Shown: piece by piece, positions 54,883 through 62,629 of the stretch
Position numbering within the stretch: the stretch's first letter is position 1
Layout: the number at the start of each line of letters is the position of its first letter
Assembly (NCBI GenBank): GCA_001898235.1
Contig: MKTN01000040.1
Coordinates: forward strand, 1 to 62,629
Length of the DNA stretch: 62,629 nt
Origin: Gammaproteobacteria bacterium 39-13
GTDB lineage: Bacteria > Pseudomonadota > Gammaproteobacteria > Berkiellales > Berkiellaceae
Direction of reading: 5' to 3'
Notes under the pieces: generated by a model
Seen by the model: only the letters and a program-made list of their open reading frames with translations
What the model was told of the DNA's origin: nothing
The model's database searches: none
Position numbers and translations under genes: made by a program

Positions 54883-56178
54883 TTAATGCAATGCCACTTT
54901 CTTCTGCGGCTCAGTGACAACGACCGTCGGCGTTGCCACTTCTTCAGCGGAAACTGTAGGCACAGGGTTTGATTTCTGTTGCTCTGTAAACCCATAAACA
55001 ATCGGCGCACCACCTTCCAGTGAAACATCATGCGAAGCACCTGGTTGCTCTTCTACCTCTTCAGAGGCAAGCGCATCACTCTCAGAAAAGAGCTCGGTTT
55101 TAATCAAGTTTCTTTGCTGTTCTAATTTGTCACGCTCTGCATTGAGGGAGCGTTCAAAATCATTTAATTCCACCTCAAAGCGATGCAAATCATCCTGTTT
55201 ATCGCCAAGCGCCCGTTCTAAGTCCTGCAACCGTAATGCTTCGTTTTCTAATTTTTTCGCTTTCGCGTTTAAATGCCGAGTTGTTTGTTGATTTTTTTTA
55301 TTGACTTCCCGTTTATCATCTGTGAATTGCGCTTTTTCTTCCTTGAATGCCATTATTTGCTCTTTCAGACTTTCTTGCTCGGTATTTAATTTTTTCTTCT
55401 CTTGTTCAAATTTCGTGATTTGCTTTTTGTAGTTTGCTTGTTGCTTCGCAAGGGCTTCTTCTCTTACTTTAAGCGCTCGCTCTTTATCACTTTCTGTTTT
55501 CTTTAAATGCTCATTTGCACTTTGAAGCGCTACACGCAAACTGCTATTTTCTTTTTCAAGCTGAGAAGCCATTTTGATGCGTTTTGCTCCCCATGCCCCA
55601 CTTGTGACAGCCGCCACTGCCAGCATCCCTTCTCCAAGGGCCCCAATCGCTTGCGTGACAAGACCGTTAGGAATATTCATTTGTGTAACCTGACTGATGG
55701 CATTTACTAAAGGTGTTACCCCATCCAAATACCAAAAACCAACTGTAGATGCAGCGATCCCAAATACAGGCGGCGCAGCTCTTTGCACCCATTCTCCTGT
55801 GGAACGCAGCCAGGTTTTTTTGGGTATCATCATTTGTTGTTGAGCTGGCTCTGCATCATTAGTAGACGCTTTTTGAGCAGTTTTAGCAAAATAATAACGC
55901 TTTGGATTGATAGCTTCTTTTTTTGCTTGTGCAATAATGTAAGACTGCTCTCCCCATTTCATCCTGCTTGTTTTTAATTCATCTTTGCATTCAACCGTGA
56001 TAATAGGTCTTGCACCACCCTTTTTAAAAGCCACCTCTTCCGCCTCTTTGGCATTAGCGAATAGAACCACTTTACCTATCTTTTTATCTTCCTCGATATA
56101 ACTCGACATCCTAATATGGGGTTCGTTTGTTCCGTTTCGAACTTGTGCAGGTCTTCCAACAACAAAATACTGCGGCAT
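54883..56178 (-). CDS. Hypothetical protein with membrane pair and coiled coil, candidate effector
   Basis: 431 residues. The N-terminal domain of about 110 residues has FVVGRPAQVRNGTNEPHI and LFANAKEAEEVAFKKGGARPI. Two hydrophobic helices follow at about 137-160 and 175-197, with VFGIAASTVGFWYLDGV and GEGMLAVAAVTSGAWGAK. A long uninterrupted coiled coil (about 205-350) and an acidic Pro/Val-rich tail end it. No signal peptide. The plan suggests a membrane-anchored tether. No family is recognised; an effector role is inferred from context. Confidence 0.75.
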   Translation of the reverse strand: MPQYFVVGRPAQVRNGTNEPHIRMSSYIEEDKKIGKVVLFANAKEAEEVAFKKGGARPIITVECKDELKTSRMKWGEQSYIIAQAKKEAINPKRYYFAKTAQKASTNDAEPAQQQMMIPKKTWLRSTGEWVQRAAPPVFGIAASTVGFWYLDGVTPLVNAISQVTQMNIPNGLVTQAIGALGEGMLAVAAVTSGAWGAKRIKMASQLEKENSSLRVALQSANEHLKKTESDKERALKVREEALAKQQANYKKQITKFEQEKKKLNTEQESLKEQIMAFKEEKAQFTDDKREVNKKNQQTTRHLNAKAKKLENEALRLQDLERALGDKQDDLHRFEVELNDFERSLNAERDKLEQQRNLIKTELFSESDALASEEVEEQPGASHDVSLEGGAPIVYGFTEQQKSNPVPTVSAEEVATPTVVVTEPQKKVALH

Positions 56179-56421
56179 AAGTTACCTCTCAAAGCTATAT
56201 TGTATTCGGATAAAGCAGCAAAAAAGGGGAAGATGGCGTGAGACACAGCGGGGCACGCCCACTATTGAAAGTATGTACTTTTTGGTTATCTTCCATTGAA
56301 TTCCATTGAAATGGCACTATTCCAAGCCAGGCTTGCGAATATACCTGGCTGTTAACGGAAAATCAAAGAATTCTAAGTAATATCGTTACTTCAATGCAGT
56401 AGGTATGAATTCTGACTACAA

Positions 56422-56455
56422 AAAAGCGCGATGAAATATATATCATCGCGCTTTT
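56422..56455. terminator. Terminator hairpin after the BON-domain gene
   Basis: AAAAGCGCGATGA pairs perfectly with TCATCGCGCTTTT (13 bp, AT-rich loop). On the minus strand it is followed by a T run, so it ends the BON gene lying to the right. Nothing else was found in the 296-bp spacer 56179-56474. Confidence 0.9.
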
Positions 56456-56474
56456 ATCCAGATGATTCGATTTG

Positions 56475-56855
56475 CTATTGATTAGCTTTAATTTTCACTT
56501 CTGAGCTTACGCTTTGTACGCCTTTGACATCTGTTGCTAATCGTATTGCATTATCAATTTGGTTCTGATTTTCAGCTGTTCCTGTAAGAGATACCATGCC
56601 ATTCTTGGTTTCAACATGAATGCTCATGGCACTAACATCTGTATTACCAAATAATTTTTCCTTTAAAAAGGCTTCTTTTACTTTAGCTGTAATCCCAGCA
56701 TCTGATACTGTATCTGCTGTATCAAGATTACTCGTCGTGGTCGTCGTCGTGGTGGCGTTCGTTGTACTGACAGCACTTCCCTCATTGACAGCCCACGTAT
56801 ACTGAGAACAAAAAATTAAGCTCGCACTTAACAATAGGGTGAGTTTTTTACACAT
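56475..56855 (-). CDS. BON-domain periplasmic protein
   Basis: 126 residues from ATG 56855, chosen because GGAGAG lies just upstream (the ATG at 56867 is inside the site). The signal peptide KKLTLLLSASLIFCSQYTWA is followed by a Thr-rich linker (seven or so threonines). One BON domain follows (ITAKVKEAFLKEKLFGNTDVSAMSIHVETKNG, VSLTGTAENQNQIDNAIRLA), as in OsmY-like proteins that protect the envelope under stress. Transcribed alone. Confidence 0.9.
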   Translation of the reverse strand: MCKKLTLLLSASLIFCSQYTWAVNEGSAVSTTNATTTTTTTSNLDTADTVSDAGITAKVKEAFLKEKLFGNTDVSAMSIHVETKNGMVSLTGTAENQNQIDNAIRLATDVKGVQSVSSEVKIKANQ

Positions 56856-57047
56856 TTTTCTCTCCATTTTTTAATACTTTAATTCAAAAAGTAGCATAAC
56901 ATACTCGTTATTTTGCTGTAGCTGCACAAAGTTGAGCAAAAATTTAATCTATACAGTGTTATTTTCAGTGAAAAATAGCTTCATTTTATTGGCTCTTTTG
57001 GGAAAATACACTACATTAGACACACACTCTTCCTCATCGGAGGCATT

Positions 57048-58115
57048 ATGTGGCCTAATACAATGCTTACTAAAAAACTAAATATTCAGATCCCCATTAT
57101 TCAAGCACCTATGGCCGGCGGTGTTACCTCAGCAAGCCTCATTGCAAATGTTTCAAAAGCAGGTGGCTTAGGATCGCTAGGCGCAGCCTATTTATCACCA
57201 CAAGATATGCAAAAAACCATTCAAGATATAAGAAAAAAAACAGATAATCCTTTTGCCGTGAATCTTTTTATTCCGCAATCTTTTGAAGTCAGTACCGAAA
57301 AAATTGCCGCCATGGCAAAAATTATTCAAAAAATATGCCCGGAACTTAATTTGCCCTTACCTTCTATTGAACCACCTTATATTCCTTCATTTGATCAGCA
57401 ATTTGAGATCATTCTGGCGGAAAACATTCCTATTTTAAGCTTTATTTTTGGAAGCTTATCAAACCAACATATTACCTTATGCAAACAAAAGGGTATCGTT
57501 TTAATAGGGACAGCAACCACTTTAATAGAAGCACAAACACTTGAACAACAAGGCATTGATATTATTGTTGCTCAAGGAGCTGAAGCTGGCGGGCATAGAG
57601 GCTCATTCCAAAACAATGCTCAAGAAGAATCATTAAGCACCTCTGCGTTGTTGTTGCAACTTACTCAGCATATTCACAAACCCATTGTTGCTGCGGGCGG
57701 AATCATGCAGGCAAGTGATATTGTCACAATGATAACAAACGGCGCAGCAGGGGTACAAATGGGCAGTGCATTTTTATGTTGCGAAGGTTCCCTCATTGCA
57801 CCTGCTTATAGAAAAATATTGCTTAATGCCAAAAAAGATCTGACAGTCCTAACGCGTGCATTTTCAGGCAGAATAGCACGAGGGATCCGCAATCAATTTA
57901 TCGATAGAATGACACCATTTGAACAAGACATTCTTCCCTTCCCTGTTCAAAATGCTATCACTTCGATGATGCGTCAACAGGCGAAAAAGCAAGACAATGC
58001 AGAGTTTATGTCTCTTTGGGCAGGTCAACGCGCTTTTCTTTGTAAAGCGCATCATGAAGGAAAATTTATCGAGACTTTACACCAAGAGGTCGTTTCTTTA
58101 TTAAAACAGTTGTAG
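57048..58115 (+). CDS. Nitronate monooxygenase family flavoprotein
   Basis: 355 residues from ATG 57048 (GGAGG five bases upstream). FMN-binding TIM barrel with IQIPIIQAPMAGG, AGGLGSLGAAYLS, VAQGAEAGGHRG, PIVAAGGIM and GAAGVQMGSAFL. Oxidises alkyl nitronates; related FabK-type enoyl reductases share the fold but not the AEAGGHRG signature. The peroxiredoxin gene follows directly. Confidence 0.92.
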   Translation: MWPNTMLTKKLNIQIPIIQAPMAGGVTSASLIANVSKAGGLGSLGAAYLSPQDMQKTIQDIRKKTDNPFAVNLFIPQSFEVSTEKIAAMAKIIQKICPELNLPLPSIEPPYIPSFDQQFEIILAENIPILSFIFGSLSNQHITLCKQKGIVLIGTATTLIEAQTLEQQGIDIIVAQGAEAGGHRGSFQNNAQEESLSTSALLLQLTQHIHKPIVAAGGIMQASDIVTMITNGAAGVQMGSAFLCCEGSLIAPAYRKILLNAKKDLTVLTRAFSGRIARGIRNQFIDRMTPFEQDILPFPVQNAITSMMRQQAKKQDNAEFMSLWAGQRAFLCKAHHEGKFIETLHQEVVSLLKQL

Positions 58116-58183
58116 CTTTGGGTGATCTATTTTATGCTGTTTGTCCTAAAGCACTACATAGCTACCTCACAAGGTTATCGCTC

Positions 58184-58663
58184 ATGAAAAAAATTGCCAT
58201 TGGAGACAGGGTGCCTACCATCAGATTTGAGTGCACCGATCCCACTTTACATTCATTTCAAGATCTACACGGAAAAAATATCGTTTTATACTTTTACCCT
58301 AAGGATAATACCCCAGGTTGTTCTTTAGAAGGGCGTGATTTTAGAACTTTGCATGAGCCTTTTTTACAGTTAAACACTCGGGTAATCGGTGTATCCCGAG
58401 ACAGTATCCATAGCCATGAAAAATTTTGTTCAAAGCTTGGCTTGCCCTTCCCACTTATCAGCGATCCTAAGGAAGAGCTATGCCGTTATTTCAATGTCAT
58501 CATTGAAAACAATAAGCTGCTACGCTTTTTGTTAGGCATAGAAAGAACTACTTTTTTAATTGATAAAAATGGCTTTATTAAACATATTTGGCGCAAAGTA
58601 AGAGCGCGCGGACATGCGCAAGAGGTATTGCAAGTGGTTAAACTGATAGAGACGGAAACTTAA
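58184..58663 (+). CDS. bcp: Bcp/PrxQ-type peroxiredoxin
   Basis: 159 residues from ATG 58184 (AAGG upstream); the longer frame from 58118 lacks support. Peroxidatic Cys in YPKDNTPGCSLEGRDF. The resolving Cys five residues later in E. coli Bcp (TPGCTxxAC) is absent here, Gly-Arg occupying the place, so it would act as a 1-Cys enzyme or use another cysteine (KFCSKLG, EELCRYF). Reduces peroxides with thioredoxin. Downstream of the nitronate monooxygenase on the same strand. Confidence 0.9.
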   Translation: MKKIAIGDRVPTIRFECTDPTLHSFQDLHGKNIVLYFYPKDNTPGCSLEGRDFRTLHEPFLQLNTRVIGVSRDSIHSHEKFCSKLGLPFPLISDPKEELCRYFNVIIENNKLLRFLLGIERTTFLIDKNGFIKHIWRKVRARGHAQEVLQVVKLIETET

Positions 58664-58691
58664 GCAAAGGCCCAAGTTCTGGGCCTTTGCT
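58663..58691. terminator. Bidirectional terminator hairpin
   Basis: AGCAAAGGCCCA pairs perfectly with TGGGCCTTTGCT (12 bp, 5-nt loop), overlapping the bcp stop codon region and separating it from the convergent small-gene pair. Confidence 0.9.
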
Positions 58692-58704
58692 ATAAAGAAA
58701 CTTT

Positions 58705-59151
58705 TTATTGAAGTTTTTTCCGTTTTCTAAGGCCATTGTTTTCCATAGATTGTGCATCATTGCCAGCAATTTGTTGAGCAGCACTATGTAATGTCCTGCC
58801 AACAAGATAGGTGCCCGTGATAGCAACTGTTTGTTTTAAAACACCAACCGGAGATTGTTCATGCAATACGCCTTTGCTTACAGCTGCACCGGCAAGCAAG
58901 CTGCCTAAGGTTTCTAAATCCCCTACTTCTATACCACTAGCGGAAAGATTGAGCGGCTGTTCACCTTTAGCCTTTCGAATCAAGTTAATAGCAGTATTAC
59001 TGAGCAATGCAGTACCGGGACCAATCATCGATGCGATTAAGATTTCAGTGCCTGAACCACCCGCTATGGCACTTAAAGCACCACCGATAAAAACGGATCC
59101 CACGACAGCTATTCTTGGAAAATTAACACTAGTAAATAGTTTAAATGGCAT
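58705..59151 (-). CDS. Hypothetical Gly/Ala-rich hydrophobic protein
   Basis: 148 residues from ATG 59151, with GAGGTGA upstream. Two to three hydrophobic Gly/Ala-rich helices (VVGSVFIGGALSAIAGGSG, LGSLLAGAAVSKGV, VAITGTYLVGRTL) and a basic C-terminus (LRKRKKLQ). No leader sequence. It follows the double-glycine-leader gene by 46 bp, so they may be co-transcribed; it could be an immunity or accessory protein, by inference. No family is recognised. Confidence 0.6.
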   Translation of the reverse strand: MPFKLFTSVNFPRIAVVGSVFIGGALSAIAGGSGTEILIASMIGPGTALLSNTAINLIRKAKGEQPLNLSASGIEVGDLETLGSLLAGAAVSKGVLHEQSPVGVLKQTVAITGTYLVGRTLHSAAQQIAGNDAQSMENNGLRKRKKLQ

Positions 59152-59197
59152 AACATCACCTCACTTTGTTTCTACATACTCAATGCGAAGAGTATGC

Positions 59198-59461
59198 TTA
59201 TGCGTAAAAAGTATTCCACGTACCCGAATAAAAATACCCTACCCCTGCAGCATAAGGGGCAACTAATAAACCTACCCCACCTGTAGCAACTAGGCTACTG
59301 GTCAATCCAAATGCCACGCTGCCCACCAATGCGGTTGTAATGAAAGAAAAAAGAATAGCATCCGTGATAGCTTTATTTTGTATTCTTTGGAAGGTTGCGG
59401 GATCAATACAATTCATTCCACCGGCAACCGCATCAATTTCCCATTTCATTATTTCACGCAT
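59198..59461 (-). CDS. Small peptide with double-glycine leader, bacteriocin-like
   Basis: 87 residues, ATG 59461 with AAGGAG eight bases upstream. The first 15 residues, MREIMKWEIDAVAGG, fit the double-glycine leader pattern (M-R-E-x-x-x-x-E-I/V-x-x-V-x-G-G) removed by peptidase-containing ABC transporters. The predicted core begins MNCIDPATFQ and contains a long Gly/Val/Ala-rich hydrophobic helix (GSVAFGLTSSLVATGGVGLL), like class II bacteriocins or microcins. No exporter gene is in the window. Confidence 0.65.
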   Translation of the reverse strand: MREIMKWEIDAVAGGMNCIDPATFQRIQNKAITDAILFSFITTALVGSVAFGLTSSLVATGGVGLLVAPYAAGVGYFYSGTWNTFYA

Positions 59462-59620
59462 TATTTCACTCCTTATGAAAACCGGAGTTAGTTTTACGCC
59501 AAGTCATTTTTGCTGTCAATCAGAATGGTTAATAAAAGGGCGGATTTAGTCGGAGAGACGCTGCATATATAATTTAATCGGATAACTCTTGTGGTGATCA
59601 AAAAAATTATAAGAAAAAAG

Positions 59621-59644
59621 AAAGGCGTGATGTATCACGCCTTT
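59621..59644. terminator. Terminator hairpin after the adhesin gene
   Basis: AAAGGCGTGA pairs perfectly with TCACGCCTTT (10 bp, TGTA loop); on the minus strand it is followed by a T run, so it ends the adhesin transcript before the small-gene pair. Confidence 0.9.
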
Positions 59645-59668
59645 TTGAATGCTGAATTATTTATGAAA

Positions 59669-62629
59669 CTATTTATGAACATTCAATTCTTGAGTCACAT
59701 TTTGCAAATGTTGTTCCAAAGCTTGCACGTCGTGCCCTTGAACAGTACCCACATTTTGCAAGACAAGCGTTGAATGATTTTGTAAATCAACGGTGACATT
59801 TCCATTAGGACTATCTTGATGAAAGCCAGTCACTGCATCAGCCAATGAAGTTTTTCCGTCATGGTTGTTATCATCAACCCCAATAAAGGTCAAAATGTTT
59901 TGTTTGCTTATACCCAAATCCATAATCATTATCTTGTCTGGATGGCTTAATTCACTGATATCAATGATATATTCATTATTTCCTGAACCACCCTCCATCG
60001 TGACAACATTTTCACTATGATTTTGAGTACTCATTACATGATTTGAATCTGCACCATGTAGATTAGCAATGGTGTCAGGTTGCGCTAGCACGTTCATTTG
60101 CAATGAGGCAGTTTGGACATTTTTGGTATCATTGTGCTGAACTACATAATTAAAGTCCTCTGATGCACTAGCATTAATACCATTGATATCATAGCTGTAT
60201 TGCCCTGTGTTATTAATTGTCAAATGCGCACCCAAAGTTGTATCAAAAGTGATATTGGATCCATCGCTTGGCATGCCGATGTGTACCGTTTTTCCATCGG
60301 CATCAGCAACAGCATTAATTCCTTGTAGATGATGATCAATGATATATTGATTGGCATCAGCTGTCATAAAGGAAATTTCGGTTAATTTTGCACCCTGGCT
60401 GCCAACAATATCATTATCCATGACATTTCCTGTATGGCTACTCATAGCTGCGGTATATGCTTCATCATGATTTGCAACTAAATCATCACCACCTGCAACA
60501 ACTGAAGCAGATAACGACATAGTCTGAGCGGTGAGAGAGGATGAGCTTGAGACATGTACGGTGAGCTGCGTACTAGAAACATCACCATCACCATCAATTA
60601 TCTTGTAAGTGAAGATATCATCGCCAACGTGCGTATCTGTTTTGGCAGTATAAAAGAAATCTCCATTTGCTGACATTTTTAAAATTCCACCATTAGGTGT
60701 CGCAAAAGTGATAATGCCGCCATTAGAGTCAAGAGGAATCAAAACGCTAGATCCATTAGTAGTTGCACCAACAAGCTCAGGATGTGCGGCAAGATAAGCT
60801 TGGGCGGCAGCTGAGCTGCTGAGGGTAAAATCAACTTCGCTCACATGTGTTGGATGTTGTGCTGAGTTGTCTGCTCCTAATGTATCGTTGGTAAGCACAT
60901 TTCCATTAATTTGGCTTGAATGCTCAATGGTACCAACCAAAATACTTTGTAAATTGCTTAAGTCAGACGCAACATGTATTACCGCTGGACTATCGCCAGG
61001 ATTTGCGATTGGCGCTAAATATTGATCGACACTACTTTGATTACTAGGCGCAATGTTCAAAACTATTGCATCATAATCATATTGGGCAATAGTATTTTGC
61101 CAAACATTTAGCTGTGAAGAATTAGGGACCCCTACATTGGGTTGACCGTCTGAGATAAAATAATCTTTATTTATATAACCATCAAGTGCATGATTATTGG
61201 CATTAGCATTAATCGCTGTCTCAGTTTTTGCAAGTGCATCCGTGTAGTTCGTTTGGCCATTTGCAGAAAGAGAATTAATGTAATTCTTTGCGCTTTGTAC
61301 ATCATCAAAAGAAACTGCATTTTGCGCATTTGTGCTGAAAGTAACAATGGTGATATGCAAAGCTGCACTTGCAGCAACATAGCTATCTAGTAGTGCATTG
61401 TTACTGGTTATAGCTTCTTTAAGGAGCTGTAAACGTGTCTTATTAGTTCCACTGATAGTCTGTCCCATACTGCCGGAAACATCCAAAGTAAACACGAGGT
61501 TATAAGAAGGTAACGCAGGTCGTTGAATACTAGCCTGATCACTGACAGCAATTGGTGCATCATCTTTAAAGGAAAGAGATTGGCCAATATTAATCGTTGC
61601 CGAACCCGTCGCAGTGTCACCATCTGCATCAGTAATAGAATCTGTACGAGTTAATTTGACGAGATTATCCGCATTTAAACTCACGGCATCGTTTGGATCA
61701 GAAGCATTAGGATGTTGTAACGCACGGATTTGATCTAAAACGACATTTCCTGAATTATCAACCGAAACGGTGAAGACTAAGGCGTTACTGCTGCTGGTTC
61801 GACCTTCAACTGTACCGTTATTCATTGATAAGATAACACCTTGACCAGTTGCCGAATCAATTAAACCACTATTGGCTCCATTGGCTGAGATTGAAAGCGA
61901 ATAGCTGCTTGCGGTAGAGCCTGCACCATCAGCGCCATAATTTCCTGCACTGCTAAAACTATTGGCATAGTTTGCACTGGCATTTTGCGCAAGATTACTC
62001 TCATCAACAACAAGTGAATGTCCAACGCCTGAAGCACTGACATTCATGTTTGGAACGTCATCAATAATCTGAATGGACAATACATTATTTCCTGAATCAC
62101 CGTCTTTATCTGTCAAAGCAACATTGAAGTCCTCAAAAATACTATTAGTTCCATTACCCAAAGGATGGGTTTGGTTATCATTTAAGGTGTAACTGTAAGT
62201 GATAAGACCTGTTCCTGCATCATAGCTAAGAATATTAAGCGTATTGCCTAATGAAGTTGTAATCGTTTTCGCCGTGAAGACATCATTACTAATTATCGTT
62301 TGGCCACCGATAGTCAAGCTTCCGACGCCATCAGGGGCAGAGATATTAAAATTGCCTTGGACAGTAGTAGATTCTTTAACGGGATCTGAACCTGCTGATT
62401 CGCCTGGGCCACGGCTGGCTAATAAATCATCTTCATTTACAATCGCATCACCACCTTGTGCCTTAGCCGTCAAATTGGTAATCGATACACCTGAATCGAT
62501 ATTAAAGAGAAGCTCTGCAGTGGCTGTGTCGCCATCACCATCTTTCATCGTGTAATGAAGATCATCATCTTGACCGGTAGTGTTATTATTAAAATGAGCC
62601 GTGTAGGTAAAAGCGCCATTCGCATCGAT
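59669..62629 (-). CDS. Large type-I-secreted adhesin with VCBS/T1SS-143 repeats and vWA domain (partial)
   Basis: The frame is open to the right edge, so only the C-terminal 986 or so residues are seen. Repeats with DxDGDTATxxxxxNI signatures (DGDGDTATAELLFNI, TDADGDTATGSATINI) are of the DUF5801/VCBS type found in RTX adhesins. A von Willebrand A domain starts at NLVFTLDVSGSMG with its MIDAS motif DxSxS. Two cadherin/VCBS-like units follow (VLTNDTLGADNS, VMDNDIVGSQG). The C-terminus (NNEYIIDISELSHPDKIMI, DVQALEQHLQNV) looks like a type I secretion signal region. Surface adhesion, LapA-like, is the likely role; the T1SS genes are outside the window. Confidence 0.9.
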   Translation of the reverse strand: MDANGAFTYTAHFNNNTTGQDDDLHYTMKDGDGDTATAELLFNIDSGVSITNLTAKAQGGDAIVNEDDLLASRGPGESAGSDPVKESTTVQGNFNISAPDGVGSLTIGGQTIISNDVFTAKTITTSLGNTLNILSYDAGTGLITYSYTLNDNQTHPLGNGTNSIFEDFNVALTDKDGDSGNNVLSIQIIDDVPNMNVSASGVGHSLVVDESNLAQNASANYANSFSSAGNYGADGAGSTASSYSLSISANGANSGLIDSATGQGVILSMNNGTVEGRTSSSNALVFTVSVDNSGNVVLDQIRALQHPNASDPNDAVSLNADNLVKLTRTDSITDADGDTATGSATINIGQSLSFKDDAPIAVSDQASIQRPALPSYNLVFTLDVSGSMGQTISGTNKTRLQLLKEAITSNNALLDSYVAASAALHITIVTFSTNAQNAVSFDDVQSAKNYINSLSANGQTNYTDALAKTETAINANANNHALDGYINKDYFISDGQPNVGVPNSSQLNVWQNTIAQYDYDAIVLNIAPSNQSSVDQYLAPIANPGDSPAVIHVASDLSNLQSILVGTIEHSSQINGNVLTNDTLGADNSAQHPTHVSEVDFTLSSSAAAQAYLAAHPELVGATTNGSSVLIPLDSNGGIITFATPNGGILKMSANGDFFYTAKTDTHVGDDIFTYKIIDGDGDVSSTQLTVHVSSSSSLTAQTMSLSASVVAGGDDLVANHDEAYTAAMSSHTGNVMDNDIVGSQGAKLTEISFMTADANQYIIDHHLQGINAVADADGKTVHIGMPSDGSNITFDTTLGAHLTINNTGQYSYDINGINASASEDFNYVVQHNDTKNVQTASLQMNVLAQPDTIANLHGADSNHVMSTQNHSENVVTMEGGSGNNEYIIDISELSHPDKIMIMDLGISKQNILTFIGVDDNNHDGKTSLADAVTGFHQDSPNGNVTVDLQNHSTLVLQNVGTVQGHDVQALEQHLQNVTQELNVHK

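Noticed and set aside
61171..61629. Overlapping minus-strand frames within the adhesin gene
   Set aside because: Low-complexity shadows of the repeat-rich coding sequence in another frame.

Overview
The window looks like a piece of a gammaproteobacterial chromosome, AT-rich by eye, from a host-associated member of Legionellales (Coxiellaceae/Legionellaceae/Berkiella-like). This is inference: housekeeping genes are clearly gammaproteobacterial, while between them sit large orphan genes with eukaryote-directed features. These include two CX5R phosphoinositide-phosphatase-like proteins, a Ulp1/SUMO-protease-like protein, a polyproline coiled-coil protein and several coiled-coil or hydrophobic orphans, as expected of a type IV secretion effector repertoire. 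No secretion-system genes lie in the window.

Layout. 0-6.6 kb: orphan/effector-like genes around rpoH, which has a CIRCE-like operator upstream, and a membrane fatty-acid hydroxylase. 7.3-12.7 kb: backbone hemB-trxA-rho-ubiD-fre. 12.7-13.9 kb: Ulp1-like gene. 14.1-24.4 kb: fpr-hemY-hemX, then an inserted effector-like gene and a beta-barrel protein gene, then hemD-hemC-algR-algZ. 24.5-30.5 kb: esterase, cyaY, lptM-lysA-(small ORF)-dapF, dsbB, rsd, fdxA. From general knowledge, this order resembles the Pseudomonas aeruginosa hemB-trxA-rho-ubiD and algQ-dsb-hemYXDC-algR-algZ/cyaY-lppL-lysA-dapF neighbourhoods, so the window is an old backbone broken by insertions. 28.6-34 kb is rich in palindromic non-coding elements, including two copies of one structured repeat. 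34-41.5 kb: speA/speE divergent pair, glnK/ubiK divergent pair, a CHASE4-like membrane protein and a KefB-type antiporter. 41.5-46.5 kb: phaZ and a ptb-like gene divergent from ackA, suggesting polyhydroxybutyrate breakdown with acyl-phosphate/ATP recovery, then nhaA. 46.6-51.8 kb: two convergent CX5R phosphatase-like effectors whose stop codons abut. 52-58.7 kb: EamA transporter, aldo/keto reductase, Dps, a coiled-coil orphan, a BON protein, nitronate monooxygenase and a Bcp-type peroxiredoxin. 58.7-62.6 kb: a small double-glycine-leader peptide gene with a partner, and the 3' part of a large vWA/VCBS type-I-secreted adhesin cut by the window edge.

No rRNA, tRNA, CRISPR array, transposase or integrase was recognised. 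Start codons were revised from the longest open frame where a Shine-Dalgarno site, signal peptide or family alignment gave a better choice. Family assignments are from recognised motifs only; no database search was run.
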